NCBI GenBank assembly: GCA_030148725.1 | Contig: JASBSU010000004.1 | Span: 124,001 to 188,000 of the forward strand | Direction of reading: 5' to 3' | From: Hyphomicrobium sp. | Lineage (GTDB): Bacteria; Pseudomonadota; Alphaproteobacteria; Rhizobiales; Hyphomicrobiaceae | Length of the DNA: 64,000 nt | Shown here: positions 19,662 through 27,864 of the stretch, in pieces | Numbering within the stretch: position 1 is the stretch's first letter | How the letters are laid out: each line of letters begins with the position of its first letter | The notes under the pieces: generated by a model | Told to the model about the DNA's origin: nothing | Database searches by the model: none | The model's input: only the letters and a program-made list of their open reading frames with translations | Position numbers and translations under genes: made by a program

Positions 19662-20951
19662 TTATTTTTTGATGTCTAACCGGCTCTCCGAACGAAAGAC
19701 AAGGGTGAAGAAATATTTAAGATTTTTGGACGGCGCAGCCGCGACCTCCGGAAATGGCTTAGGAAACGGAGCCGCACTGCCGACAATCTTCAACGCAATT
19801 TCGTCGAGTTGCGGGTTTCCAGAACTGGTCTCTATGGCGCGTCGCGCCACGTTGCCTTGATCATCGAGCAGAAGTAGCACTCGCGCTCGGCCAGCGGCAG
19901 GGGCAATAGTCGACTGCATGTTGCGATTGACCAGCTGCGTGATGGCTCGGGCGTAAACATCTCCCGCGTCCCGCGTCTCCGACAGATCTATCCGTTCGGA
20001 CACCACGACCGGGTCAATGCCTTCATTCGCTGAAAATGTAGGAAACGGCTTCGATCTCTCCACGGCGTCAAGCACTACACGATCCGTGCCAGTAGGCCCA
20101 TCAATTTGGCGCACGCTGATGTCTACCAATTCACCGTTTGGTGCAATTGTCAGGTTTAGATAAACTATCCCGCTCTTTACGACCACGTTTGAGAGTATCC
20201 TCGCCACGGCACTACCTGCGTACGTACGGCGGTGCTCAAGACTCCCTCGCGGCCGATTCTTTATTCCAGCGATTGCCGCCCAGTCGAAGGTCCACACTAC
20301 CGACTTCCATAACTCGTAATGGGACGGTGGCAGCTTAAACGGTGCACATTCTCTGACAGCGCGTACTGATGCTTCAGCAGCAAGCAAATAGACGCCATTG
20401 TCTTGTTCGTTCACCAAACTGACATCGCCATTCAGTTCGCCATCGGGATTGAGTCTGAATTTTACGTGCACTGATGGAAGATCACTTCCGCCGGTTTCCG
20501 GAACACGTGCGCACAGTTTCAACTGCCTGCTAATGGCATTCAACACATCGTCGATTCCCTGAACCGTCTGTGTCTCGCGCTTGGCCGCGAGCAGAGCTGC
20601 GACCTGGTCCGGGTCGAACTTTTTTGCCGCCTTAGGTTGATCCCTTGCGTCCTCGCGGACGAGCTTAACGGTCTTGTAGCCCACCCGCGACAAACCCAAG
20701 ACCAGTGATTTTACCGTCGCATCCGGCGTTTTGGAATCGCGAACCTTGACGTAGATCGTTTGATCCAAATCTGAACCTAGCCCGAGTATGAACTTGGGGA
20801 CATCGGCGACTGCCAGTACTTGCGTCGCGACCAACGCCTCCTTGTCTGACACGATGATAATGCTGAGGCCATCACCGGCAGCCTCAGCGCCGACAATACA
20901 AATTGCAAACCACCCGCACCAGGCTGCAGCAAAGTCTCTCATATAATTCAT
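19662..20951 (-). CDS. exported protein with an apparent ExbD-like periplasmic domain and three TonB/TolA-C-like modules
   Basis: 429 aa; signal peptide, then LSIIIVSDKEALVAT...TIYVKVRDSKTPDATVKSLVLGLSRVGYKTVKLV, then three segments of the form [VH]VxFxLxPDGEL...AVRECAPFKLP. Confidence 0.6.
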   Translation of the reverse strand: MNYMRDFAAAWCGWFAICIVGAEAAGDGLSIIIVSDKEALVATQVLAVADVPKFILGLGSDLDQTIYVKVRDSKTPDATVKSLVLGLSRVGYKTVKLVREDARDQPKAAKKFDPDQVAALLAAKRETQTVQGIDDVLNAISRQLKLCARVPETGGSDLPSVHVKFRLNPDGELNGDVSLVNEQDNGVYLLAAEASVRAVRECAPFKLPPSHYELWKSVVWTFDWAAIAGIKNRPRGSLEHRRTYAGSAVARILSNVVVKSGIVYLNLTIAPNGELVDISVRQIDGPTGTDRVVLDAVERSKPFPTFSANEGIDPVVVSERIDLSETRDAGDVYARAITQLVNRNMQSTIAPAAGRARVLLLLDDQGNVARRAIETSSGNPQLDEIALKIVGSAAPFPKPFPEVAAAPSKNLKYFFTLVFRSESRLDIKK

Positions 20952-21086
20952 GCGGCGAAAATCTCACGGCTTCCTGGGCGACAAAGTTGGATCACTAAGG
21001 CGGGCACCTAATTCCTGCTTAGCACTCACCCAGCGAGGCATTGGGCTTCTCAACACGTCTGTGAACATTGTCGAAAAGCGTTTCCA

Positions 21087-21557
21087 CTATCCGCGTGTAA
21101 CTCGCGGTCCCACAAATTGGATAATCTCATCGGCCGAGATGGCGTCGGGCGGCGCTGTCTGGCCCGGCGCCAGTGTCAAGACGCGGATATATGTGTCCTC
21201 ACCCGGCTTGATGATCGGCGTGACCGTGGCCGGCGAGTAAGTCGTTGAGGCGGTGTTTCCGTAGAATGTCGTATTAGCGTGTCCTGGGTTTACGAATGCC
21301 CCTTCCCTGGTCGCATCTTGCGCGCTGACGATCCTGAAGTGTGTCCCACCGTTGGCCTTGGTGGTCTCTGCCGCCTTCAGCATCGTGTAGTCTTGGACTT
21401 GGGTTCGTCCGGTGTAGCCGTTGCCGCGAGAGACGATGCGATAGGTGTCAGCCGTCATTTGCTGAGCCGCAACGCCACCCGAGAAGCCCATTTCCTGATA
21501 GGGGGTGGAGCACGCTGCAAGGGCGAGAACAGCTAGGCAATAGATTGTTGGGCGCAT
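21087..21557 (-). CDS. small lipoprotein (CC0125/CC1285-like)
   Basis: MRPTIYCLAVLALAACSTPYQEMGFSGGVAAQQMTADTYRIVSRGNGYTG...; lipobox LAAC; start moved to 21557 from the 184-aa ORF. Confidence 0.75.
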   Translation of the reverse strand: MRPTIYCLAVLALAACSTPYQEMGFSGGVAAQQMTADTYRIVSRGNGYTGRTQVQDYTMLKAAETTKANGGTHFRIVSAQDATREGAFVNPGHANTTFYGNTASTTYSPATVTPIIKPGEDTYIRVLTLAPGQTAPPDAISADEIIQFVGPRVTRG

Positions 21558-21873
21558 GGAAAATTCCCGAATTGAATATTGCCATCGTAGCTCCCTGGCC
21601 GCTGTGCTGAAATAGCGGTGAAGGCACAGTCCAGAAAACACTTAGGATAAAGCTGGCCGAGATTCAGGTTCGTCCACCTTGAAGGATCTCACGAAGCATC
21701 TTTTCAAACTGCACCTTGGATTCCGTCAGGTCGGTGTGCGTCATGCGATGGTGCTCCAGGCTCTGTCGAATCGTCGGCGCTGAATTTAACGCCCGCACCT
21801 TGAGCCCCTTGCGTCAATGGTGCAGAGCATCCCGTCCTGCTTTTCAACGGCGAAGCGCGTTCACCGAACCGCT

Positions 21874-22110
21874 CTAAGCGATGCTCTTCCGCTCGGCTTT
21901 CGTCATAGGCGTTTGCAGCGCCCACTCGACACCGTTACCGAACGCGTGGCTTGCGACTTCAGCGATGGCTTGCTGGATCAGCTTCGGCAACTCCCGCCGC
22001 AAGGCTGCGTTGAAGATATCCATTGCGGTATCTTCACAGGCGCCCTGGGCATTGAAAAACGCGTCTCCGATGTCAGGACGCCGCGCAACAGTCTTAGACT
22101 TTCTCGTCAT
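21874..22110 (-). CDS. small hypothetical protein
   Basis: 78 aa MTRKSKTVARRPDIGDAFFNAQGACEDTAMDIFNAALRRELPKLIQQAIAEVASHAFGNGVEWALQTPMTKAERKSIA. Confidence 0.5.
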   Translation of the reverse strand: MTRKSKTVARRPDIGDAFFNAQGACEDTAMDIFNAALRRELPKLIQQAIAEVASHAFGNGVEWALQTPMTKAERKSIA

Positions 22111-22148
22111 CAGACCCCCCGTTTCCCGTCGCGTTCCGGTTTATGCGC

Positions 22149-22379
22149 TCATTCACCCGGCACTCGCCCTAGCTTTTTCGCGAGGAATTGCGCCCCCAAT
22201 TCCAGTATATCGGTTTCGTCGTAATCCCCTGACCCTTGGGGAAAAACGTATTGCGTCAGCAGGCTCGGCGGAGCCTCAAAGAACCACATCCTTGCAGACG
22301 TCGGGTAGTGCTCAGCCATATGCCGGTCGACGATAATGAATTCTTCGAGCGCCGGGCGGCGCGTAGCGATTTTGTTCAT
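22149..22379 (-). CDS. small hypothetical protein
   Basis: 76 aa MNKIATRRPALEEFIIVDRHMAEHYPTSARMWFFEAPPSLLTQYVFPQGSGDYDETDILELGAQFLAKKLGRVPGE; SD-like gaggccg upstream. Confidence 0.5.
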   Translation of the reverse strand: MNKIATRRPALEEFIIVDRHMAEHYPTSARMWFFEAPPSLLTQYVFPQGSGDYDETDILELGAQFLAKKLGRVPGE

Positions 22380-22846
22380 GGTGATCGGCCTCCGGTGTCA
22401 GTCACCGAGAGTTGTCTGAATCGGAAAGACCAGCCGAGAGACTTCCACGTACGTGAGCGAACGGTCAGAGCCGGCCGAGCCCCGCACGCAACCGGCGCAT
22501 CACCACGTCAACGGGTGAGAAGCCATCACCGAGCGGCAACCGCGACGTCTCCAATCCCATTGATGGCCCCGCTGGGGGAGCTTTCTCCCTGCATTGTGTA
22601 CTCGGCTTCATTGGCACCGGCAGAAAGCACGGCAGCGCGAGCGCGTAGACGTTGGCCGCCCGCACCGTGCCAAGGTAGCGCTCGACGCCGCCATGCCACG
22701 GGCTCATACGTTCGATCAGACGGCGGCAGATGCGGCGCGTGATGGCAGCTTGGCCGCCTCGAGCCGGCGCAGGGAAAACGGTGAGGTGCTTCGCGCTTCA
22801 GAACAACTGACCGGCGTGTGCTAGCAACGTGTACTAGCAGCGCCTT

Positions 22847-22890
22847 TTATGGCGCCGTAAGCCACTGATTATGGCGCCGTAAGCCACTGA
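22847..22890. repeat. perfect 2 x 22-bp tandem direct repeat
   Basis: ttatggcgccgtaagccactga repeated twice head to tail, about 21 bp from the tRNA-Gln 3' end. Confidence 0.95.
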
Positions 22891-22911
22891 TTTTATTGAT
22901 GATTGTTGACT

Positions 22912-22985
22912 TGGCTGGGGGACTAGGATTCGAACCTAGACAGGCAGAGTCAGAGTCTGCAGTCCTACCATTAGACGATCCCCCA
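22912..22985 (-). tRNA. tRNA-Gln (anticodon CTG), CCA encoded
   Basis: Reverse complement TGGGGGATCGTCTAATGGTAGGACTGCAGACTCTGACTCTGCCTGTCTAGGTTCGAATCCTAGTCCCCCAGCCA folds as a cloverleaf: acceptor TGGGGGA/TCCCCCA, anticodon arm GCAGA-CTCTGAC-TCTGC, T arm CTAGG-TTCGAAT-CCTAG. Confidence 0.96.
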
Positions 22986-23169
22986 ATGCCGGGATCAACG
23001 ATGGGCTCGCCCACCGGAGGGGCGCCATATAACAGGTGCCCCGAGCCGCCGCAACCCGTCACACTGCTGGTGCATGCGGCGTAGACGCCGATTTCGTTGC
23101 CAGCGGCCTGCGCGGTCCTGGCCGATGGCGCGTCGGGCCAAGCGAGCATGCACAACCCTGCCGGCCGCT

Positions 23170-23979
23170 TCACGGGGCCGAGGTGGGTGCCGCCGGTGGT
23201 GCCACCCCGAGCAACTCGGGGCGGTACTCGAAATGCATGGTGTCGTAATGATACCAGCGGCCGCCCCAGATGAAGCCGTGGCGCTCGAAGATGCGCACGA
23301 TGTCCATCGGGATTTCATTCTTGAACGTCACCGGCGCGTCTTTGCCCGACATCGCGTCCCGCCAGTAGTGGGCGTGCTTCAGAGCAATGTCGATGGCGAT
23401 GCCGTGTCCGTGCGCCGAGACGCGATCGGTTCCCGCTATGACGCGGCAGTTATAGGTGCCGGCGGAGGGCACGAGAAACACATCGAACGACGATGGCAGC
23501 GCGTCGAGGTCGCGGCTGACGGCGGCGAGCGCGGCAGCTGCGCCGTTGCGACGGTTGAACGGCAGTCGCTGCTTGCCGCGTCTGGGCAGCCAGTCGACGC
23601 GGACGAGGTTTTTCTCCACCTCGCCCTTGCGACAGTTGCCGTAGAGTTTGTCGAAGAAGGGTGCGTTGCGCGCACGTCCGGGGTCGATGTCGACCGCTGG
23701 TGGCGTGGCGTCGGCACCGGCCGGATAGGGGATGGCGAAGGTGTCGGCAATGTCGGGAGTGGCGAGCCACTGCTCGAAGCTCTTGTCGCCCTTTCCGTCA
23801 TCGAGCGGCATTCGTGCTCCGTCGCGCCAGACGAGATCGTTGCCGTCTATGCGGTCGAGCGCCTCCGGATATGCCTTGAGGAGGCGGTTGCGGGCGGCTT
23901 CGTCGAGGGCCTTTGACAGGGCAGGAAGCGCCCCGAGTGCGCAAACAACCAAAGCCGCGGAAATCGCAGGGAGATGCAT
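23170..23979 (-). CDS. exported extensin-like / M15-type peptidoglycan peptidase
   Basis: Signal peptide; NCRVIAGTDRVSAHGHGIAIDIAL... and FIWGGRWYHYDTMHFEYRPELL, typical M15/VanY-like zinc-site context. Confidence 0.75.
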   Translation of the reverse strand: MHLPAISAALVVCALGALPALSKALDEAARNRLLKAYPEALDRIDGNDLVWRDGARMPLDDGKGDKSFEQWLATPDIADTFAIPYPAGADATPPAVDIDPGRARNAPFFDKLYGNCRKGEVEKNLVRVDWLPRRGKQRLPFNRRNGAAAALAAVSRDLDALPSSFDVFLVPSAGTYNCRVIAGTDRVSAHGHGIAIDIALKHAHYWRDAMSGKDAPVTFKNEIPMDIVRIFERHGFIWGGRWYHYDTMHFEYRPELLGVAPPAAPTSAP

Positions 23980-24158
23980 CGATTAAGTCTATTTCAGCTA
24001 CGGTCTCAGGAGGATAGCAGGTTGTGGCGCGTAGCGCTTTACGCATCGCCGATTGCTGCTAGACTGGTTGCAAGTGTCGTCCAGAAAGACGCCTGTTGAT
24101 TGGGCCGACCCGCAAATGATTGCGGAGGCCATATGCCAGGCGCTGGAGAATTTGAACT

Positions 24159-25349
24159 GTGCAGGGCTATCCCGACGAGGGCGGCGCCAGAGATGCGCCC
24201 GCGGCCACGAACGGTAGCGGCGGTTTTCCCGTCGCGGTCACCGCGCATCCATCCGCCGAGGGGCAGGACAGCGCGGGCGCAGCTTTCAACGCAAAGCGTA
24301 CCGACCGCGAGACGCGCTCCGATGCCGTCTATGGCGCGCTCGATCTCGGCACGAACAACTGCCGCCTGTTGCTCGCACGGCCATCGCGTCGTGGTTTTCG
24401 CGTGGTCGACGCGTTCTCGCGGATCATCCGTCTCGGGGAAGGCGTCAGTCAGAGTGGGCGGTTATCCGAGCCGGCGATGGTCAGGACGCTCGAAGCGCTG
24501 AAGGTTTGCGCCGGCAAGCTCGGGCGCGCGAAGGTGCGCCGCGCGCGACTGGTGGCAACGGAAGCCTGCCGGGTCGCGGAAAACGGGCCTGAATTTCTGG
24601 CGCGCGTGCATGACAAGCTGGGCCTCGATATCGAAATCCTGACGCCCGAGGTCGAGGCGCGGCTGGCGGTCTCCGGATCGGCGGCGCTGATCGATCCGAG
24701 CTGCGACTACGTGCTGGTGTTCGATATCGGCGGGGGATCGTCGGAGCTCATCCTTCTCGATCTCACGCGCCGGGCGCGTCAGCGGGATCGGCGCTTTGCC
24801 GGAAGGGTCGACGCGCAGCAGTGCATGGTCGCCTGGACCTCGCTGCCGATCGGTGTCGTCACGCTCGCCGAACGGTTCGGTGGCCGCAATGTCAGCGAAG
24901 TCGGCTTCGAGGACATGGTCGCCGAGACGCAGAGGCTGCTGGCGGACTTCGAGAAGCGGCACGGCGTTGCCGAGCGGCTGAAGGGGCGCCGCATGCATAT
25001 GCTGGGCACTTCGGGCACGGTGACGACCGTGGCCGGCATCCAGCTCGGTCTCAAAAGATATGACCGAAATCGCGTCGATGGCTGCTGGCTCAACGTCAAC
25101 GAAGTTCGCGACGTGACGGCGGACCTGCTGGGGCGCAGCTATGAGCAGCGGATCGCCGAGCCGTGCATCGGGCGCGACCGCGCGGATCTCGTCCTCGCCG
25201 GTTGCGCGATCTTAGAGGCGATCTTGCGCATGTGGCCGTGCGAACGGCTGCGGGTCGCCGATCGTGGATTGCGGGAAGGCATCCTCACGACGCTGATGCT
25301 GGAAGACGGCGTATTTGCGCCGGCCCGACGTCGTCGCCGCCCCGCTTGA
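24159..25349 (+). CDS. Ppx/GppA phosphatase family (exopolyphosphatase)
   Basis: YGALDLGTNNCRLLLARP..., VFDIGGGSSELILLD, MLGTSGTVTTVAGIQLGL; adjacent to rlmE. True start may be internal. Confidence 0.92.
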   Translation: MQGYPDEGGARDAPAATNGSGGFPVAVTAHPSAEGQDSAGAAFNAKRTDRETRSDAVYGALDLGTNNCRLLLARPSRRGFRVVDAFSRIIRLGEGVSQSGRLSEPAMVRTLEALKVCAGKLGRAKVRRARLVATEACRVAENGPEFLARVHDKLGLDIEILTPEVEARLAVSGSAALIDPSCDYVLVFDIGGGSSELILLDLTRRARQRDRRFAGRVDAQQCMVAWTSLPIGVVTLAERFGGRNVSEVGFEDMVAETQRLLADFEKRHGVAERLKGRRMHMLGTSGTVTTVAGIQLGLKRYDRNRVDGCWLNVNEVRDVTADLLGRSYEQRIAEPCIGRDRADLVLAGCAILEAILRMWPCERLRVADRGLREGILTTLMLEDGVFAPARRRRRPA

Positions 25350-25359
25350 GAGCATCGTC

Positions 25360-26073
25360 ATGACCCAGAAGAAAAGTAGCGGATCGCAGAAGGGTCCGGG
25401 CGGCGGGCAGCGCCAGATGCGCGTGCGGCTCAAGACGGCGCGCAAGCATCGGGCCTCGTCGCAGCGCTGGCTGGAGCGGCAGCTCAACGACCCTTACGTC
25501 GCGGCTTCGAAGCGCGAGGGCATGCGCTCGCGCGCCGCCTATAAGCTGAAAGAGATCGACGACAAGCACAAATTCCTGAAAGCCGGCGGCGTGGTGGTCG
25601 ATCTCGGCGCGGCGCCGGGCGGGTGGAGCCAGATCGCCGCCGAGCGCGTGCATGCCGTGGGAGGGAAAGGGCAAGTCATCGCCATCGACTACCTCGACAT
25701 GGAGACGCTGCCGGGAGTCGAGGTGCTGAAGCTCGATTTCACCGCTGACGATGCCGAGGCGATCTTGAAATCGAAGCTGCGCGATGGGTACGCCGATGTC
25801 GTGCTGTCGGATATGGCGGCGCCGACGACGGGCCACACGCGAACCGACCATCTGCGAATCATGGGACTCGCCGAGGGCGCGGCTGCTTTCGCTTGCGACG
25901 TGTTGCGTCCCGGCGGGGCGTTCCTGTCCAAGGTTTTCCAGGGCGGTTCGGAGCGCGATCTGCTCGATACGCTGAAGAAGCGTTTCGCGACGGTGCGGCA
26001 TGTGAAGCCGCCGGCGAGCCGCTCCGATTCCGCGGAGCTGTACGTTCTCGCAACCGGATTCCGGCCGGAGTAG
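25360..26073 (+). CDS. rlmE: 23S rRNA (uridine-2'-O)-methyltransferase RlmE/FtsJ
   Basis: SRAAYKLKEIDDKHKFLKAGGVVVDLGAAPGGWSQIA, VVLSDMAAPTTGHTRTDHLRIM; start placed at internal ATG. Confidence 0.95.
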   Translation: MTQKKSSGSQKGPGGGQRQMRVRLKTARKHRASSQRWLERQLNDPYVAASKREGMRSRAAYKLKEIDDKHKFLKAGGVVVDLGAAPGGWSQIAAERVHAVGGKGQVIAIDYLDMETLPGVEVLKLDFTADDAEAILKSKLRDGYADVVLSDMAAPTTGHTRTDHLRIMGLAEGAAAFACDVLRPGGAFLSKVFQGGSERDLLDTLKKRFATVRHVKPPASRSDSAELYVLATGFRPE

Positions 26074-26077
26074 CCGC

Positions 26078-26941
26078 TCACTTCTGAGGTGCTGCGGGCG
26101 ATGGGGCCGTTTGCGGCTTCGCAATCTCCGCAAGCGACTTCAGGAGCGCGGCGTTGAAGCGCGTAGGGTCCTCGATTTGCGGGGAGTGGCCCAATTCGGG
26201 GAATGCGAGGAGCTTGGCCCCGGGGATGCGGCCAGCCACTTCAGGCGCCAGCGTGGCGTAGTTGCCGAGCGCCCTGGCGGCTTCCGGCGAGGCGCGGTTG
26301 CGGCCGATGGCTGTCGTGTCCTTCAGGCCAATGAGCAGAACGGTCGGCACTTTGAGCTGATCGACCTCGTAAATTACCGGCTGCGATAAGATCATGTCGG
26401 ACGTCAGAGCCTGGCTCCAGGCGACGATGTCGCCGCCGTCGCCGCTGTACATCGATGCGAGCATATCGACCCAGCGGTCGTACTCAGGCTTCCAGTTGCC
26501 GCTGTAGTAGACGGCTCGTTGGTAGCTCTTGATGGTCTCGGCCGTCGTCTTCTTCTCCCCGGCGTAGAGCTGGTCAATGGTGACGAGCGGCACGCCCTTG
26601 GCCTTCCAGTCCTCGAGGCCGATGGGGTTCACCAATACCAGTGCGCCCGTGCTCTCGGGGTACATCAGCGCGTAGCGGATCCCGAGCATGCCGCCCATGG
26701 AATGCCCAATGACGATGGGCTTCTCGACACCAAGCTTGGCGAGCATAGCGTGGGTGTTCGCGGCGAGCTGATGGAGGCCGTACTGGTAGGCGCGCGGCTT
26801 CGCGGAGCGGCAAAAGCCCACCTGATCGGGGACGATGACGCGGTAGCCGGCGCCCGATAGGGCTGCGATGACGCTCTCCCAGGTGGCTCCGCAGAAGTTC
26901 TTGCCGTGCAAAAGAACTACCGTTCGGCCGTTCGCATTCAT
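26078..26941 (-). CDS. alpha/beta-hydrolase, lacking its usual exported N-terminus (see findings)
   Basis: NANGRTVVLLHGKNFCGATWESVIAALSGAGYRVIVPDQVGFCRSAKP..., VIGHSMGGMLGIRYAL. Confidence 0.85.
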   Translation of the reverse strand: MNANGRTVVLLHGKNFCGATWESVIAALSGAGYRVIVPDQVGFCRSAKPRAYQYGLHQLAANTHAMLAKLGVEKPIVIGHSMGGMLGIRYALMYPESTGALVLVNPIGLEDWKAKGVPLVTIDQLYAGEKKTTAETIKSYQRAVYYSGNWKPEYDRWVDMLASMYSGDGGDIVAWSQALTSDMILSQPVIYEVDQLKVPTVLLIGLKDTTAIGRNRASPEAARALGNYATLAPEVAGRIPGAKLLAFPELGHSPQIEDPTRFNAALLKSLAEIAKPQTAPSPAAPQK

Positions 26942-27114
26942 GGGTGCAATAGGTCCTGGCCCTGGGATTGGAAGTCGTACCGATGCGTTGAATAGGGGTA
27001 TTTGAAGTCGGCGAGATAAGGATCGGCGGCGACAGACGGAGAGAGGGCGAGCAATGCGAGCACGGTTGCGAGCAGGCCTGTTGCTCTGACGTTTCGGCGT
27101 TTCGATCCGGGCAT
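26938..27114 (-). pseudogene. 58-aa signal-peptide fragment, probable N-terminal part of the adjacent hydrolase in another frame
   Basis: MPGSKRRNVRATGLLATVLALLALSPSVAADPYLADFKYPYSTHRYDFQSQGQDLLHP*; stop overlaps the hydrolase ATG (ATGA). Lies inside the 291-aa ORF of the track. Confidence 0.6.
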
Positions 27115-27369
27115 CAGGTTCCTGTCATAGCGGGTGCCGGGGCCGGCGCTGAGTGCAGCGCCGCAGCCGAAAACATCGTGCAGCAAATCAGGAGACCTCC
27201 GGTCGGCGTGTCTCCAAGGGAACAGCCAAACGCGCCGAAGCTGCTTAACCAACCGTGTGTGTGGCCGATCGGATTGTTCGCTGAATTTCATCGGTGCACA
27301 AGGCGCGCGCTTAAGGACTCTGTCATGCGAACACGCTACACTTGCAGAAGCATGGGAGGGGTTCACGGT

Positions 27370-27816
27370 ATGAAACGTCCGTGTCTCGTTCGGTTCGTCA
27401 TGACAGCGCTCGCGCTGTCCGCCTTTTCCCTTGCGCCCGCGTATTCCGCGATGGCCGAAGACGACGCAACGGAAGCGTTCTCCATCGCGCCGCTGCAGTC
27501 GGTGTCGCTCGGCGGCGGCGACGGCGATACGTTCTCGGTCGAGCAGATCTCGCCCAGTGATGGTACCGTCACCGTGCTCTTCCAGCCGATGGGCGAGACG
27601 TGCGTGTTCCGATTTCCTGTAGCTGTCGGGCGCAGCGTGCAGCTTCGGGCCGATACGCCTTCGGGTCAGACTCTCATGTGCAAAGCGACGCTGCAGCCGA
27701 TCACGGGCGATGGCACGGCCAAGTTTGGCGCCGAGTGCAATGAGGCGCCGATCTCGCAGGAGCGGAAGTGCCCGCCGGAAGGCGATACGGCTTCCGTCGA
27801 CCAGCCCCAGCACTGA
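27370..27816 (+). CDS. exported hypothetical protein
   Basis: MKRPCLVRFVMTALALSAFSLAPAYSAMAEDDATEAFSIAPLQSVSLGGGDGDTF...; signal peptide. Confidence 0.6.
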   Translation: MKRPCLVRFVMTALALSAFSLAPAYSAMAEDDATEAFSIAPLQSVSLGGGDGDTFSVEQISPSDGTVTVLFQPMGETCVFRFPVAVGRSVQLRADTPSGQTLMCKATLQPITGDGTAKFGAECNEAPISQERKCPPEGDTASVDQPQH

Positions 27817-27864
27817 TCACTGCTTTTTGAGGCACGAATCTTTCAGCCCGAGGTTACTCGCGGC

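Noticed and set aside
22465-22707. 80-aa minus-strand ORF between the small orphans and the tRNA
   Set aside because: No RBS evidence or recognisable family; composition ambiguous
27115-27813. N-terminal part of the 291-aa minus-strand ORF
   Set aside because: Overlaps the plus-strand exported protein at 27370-27816 and is not protein-like; only the last 58 residues are plausible
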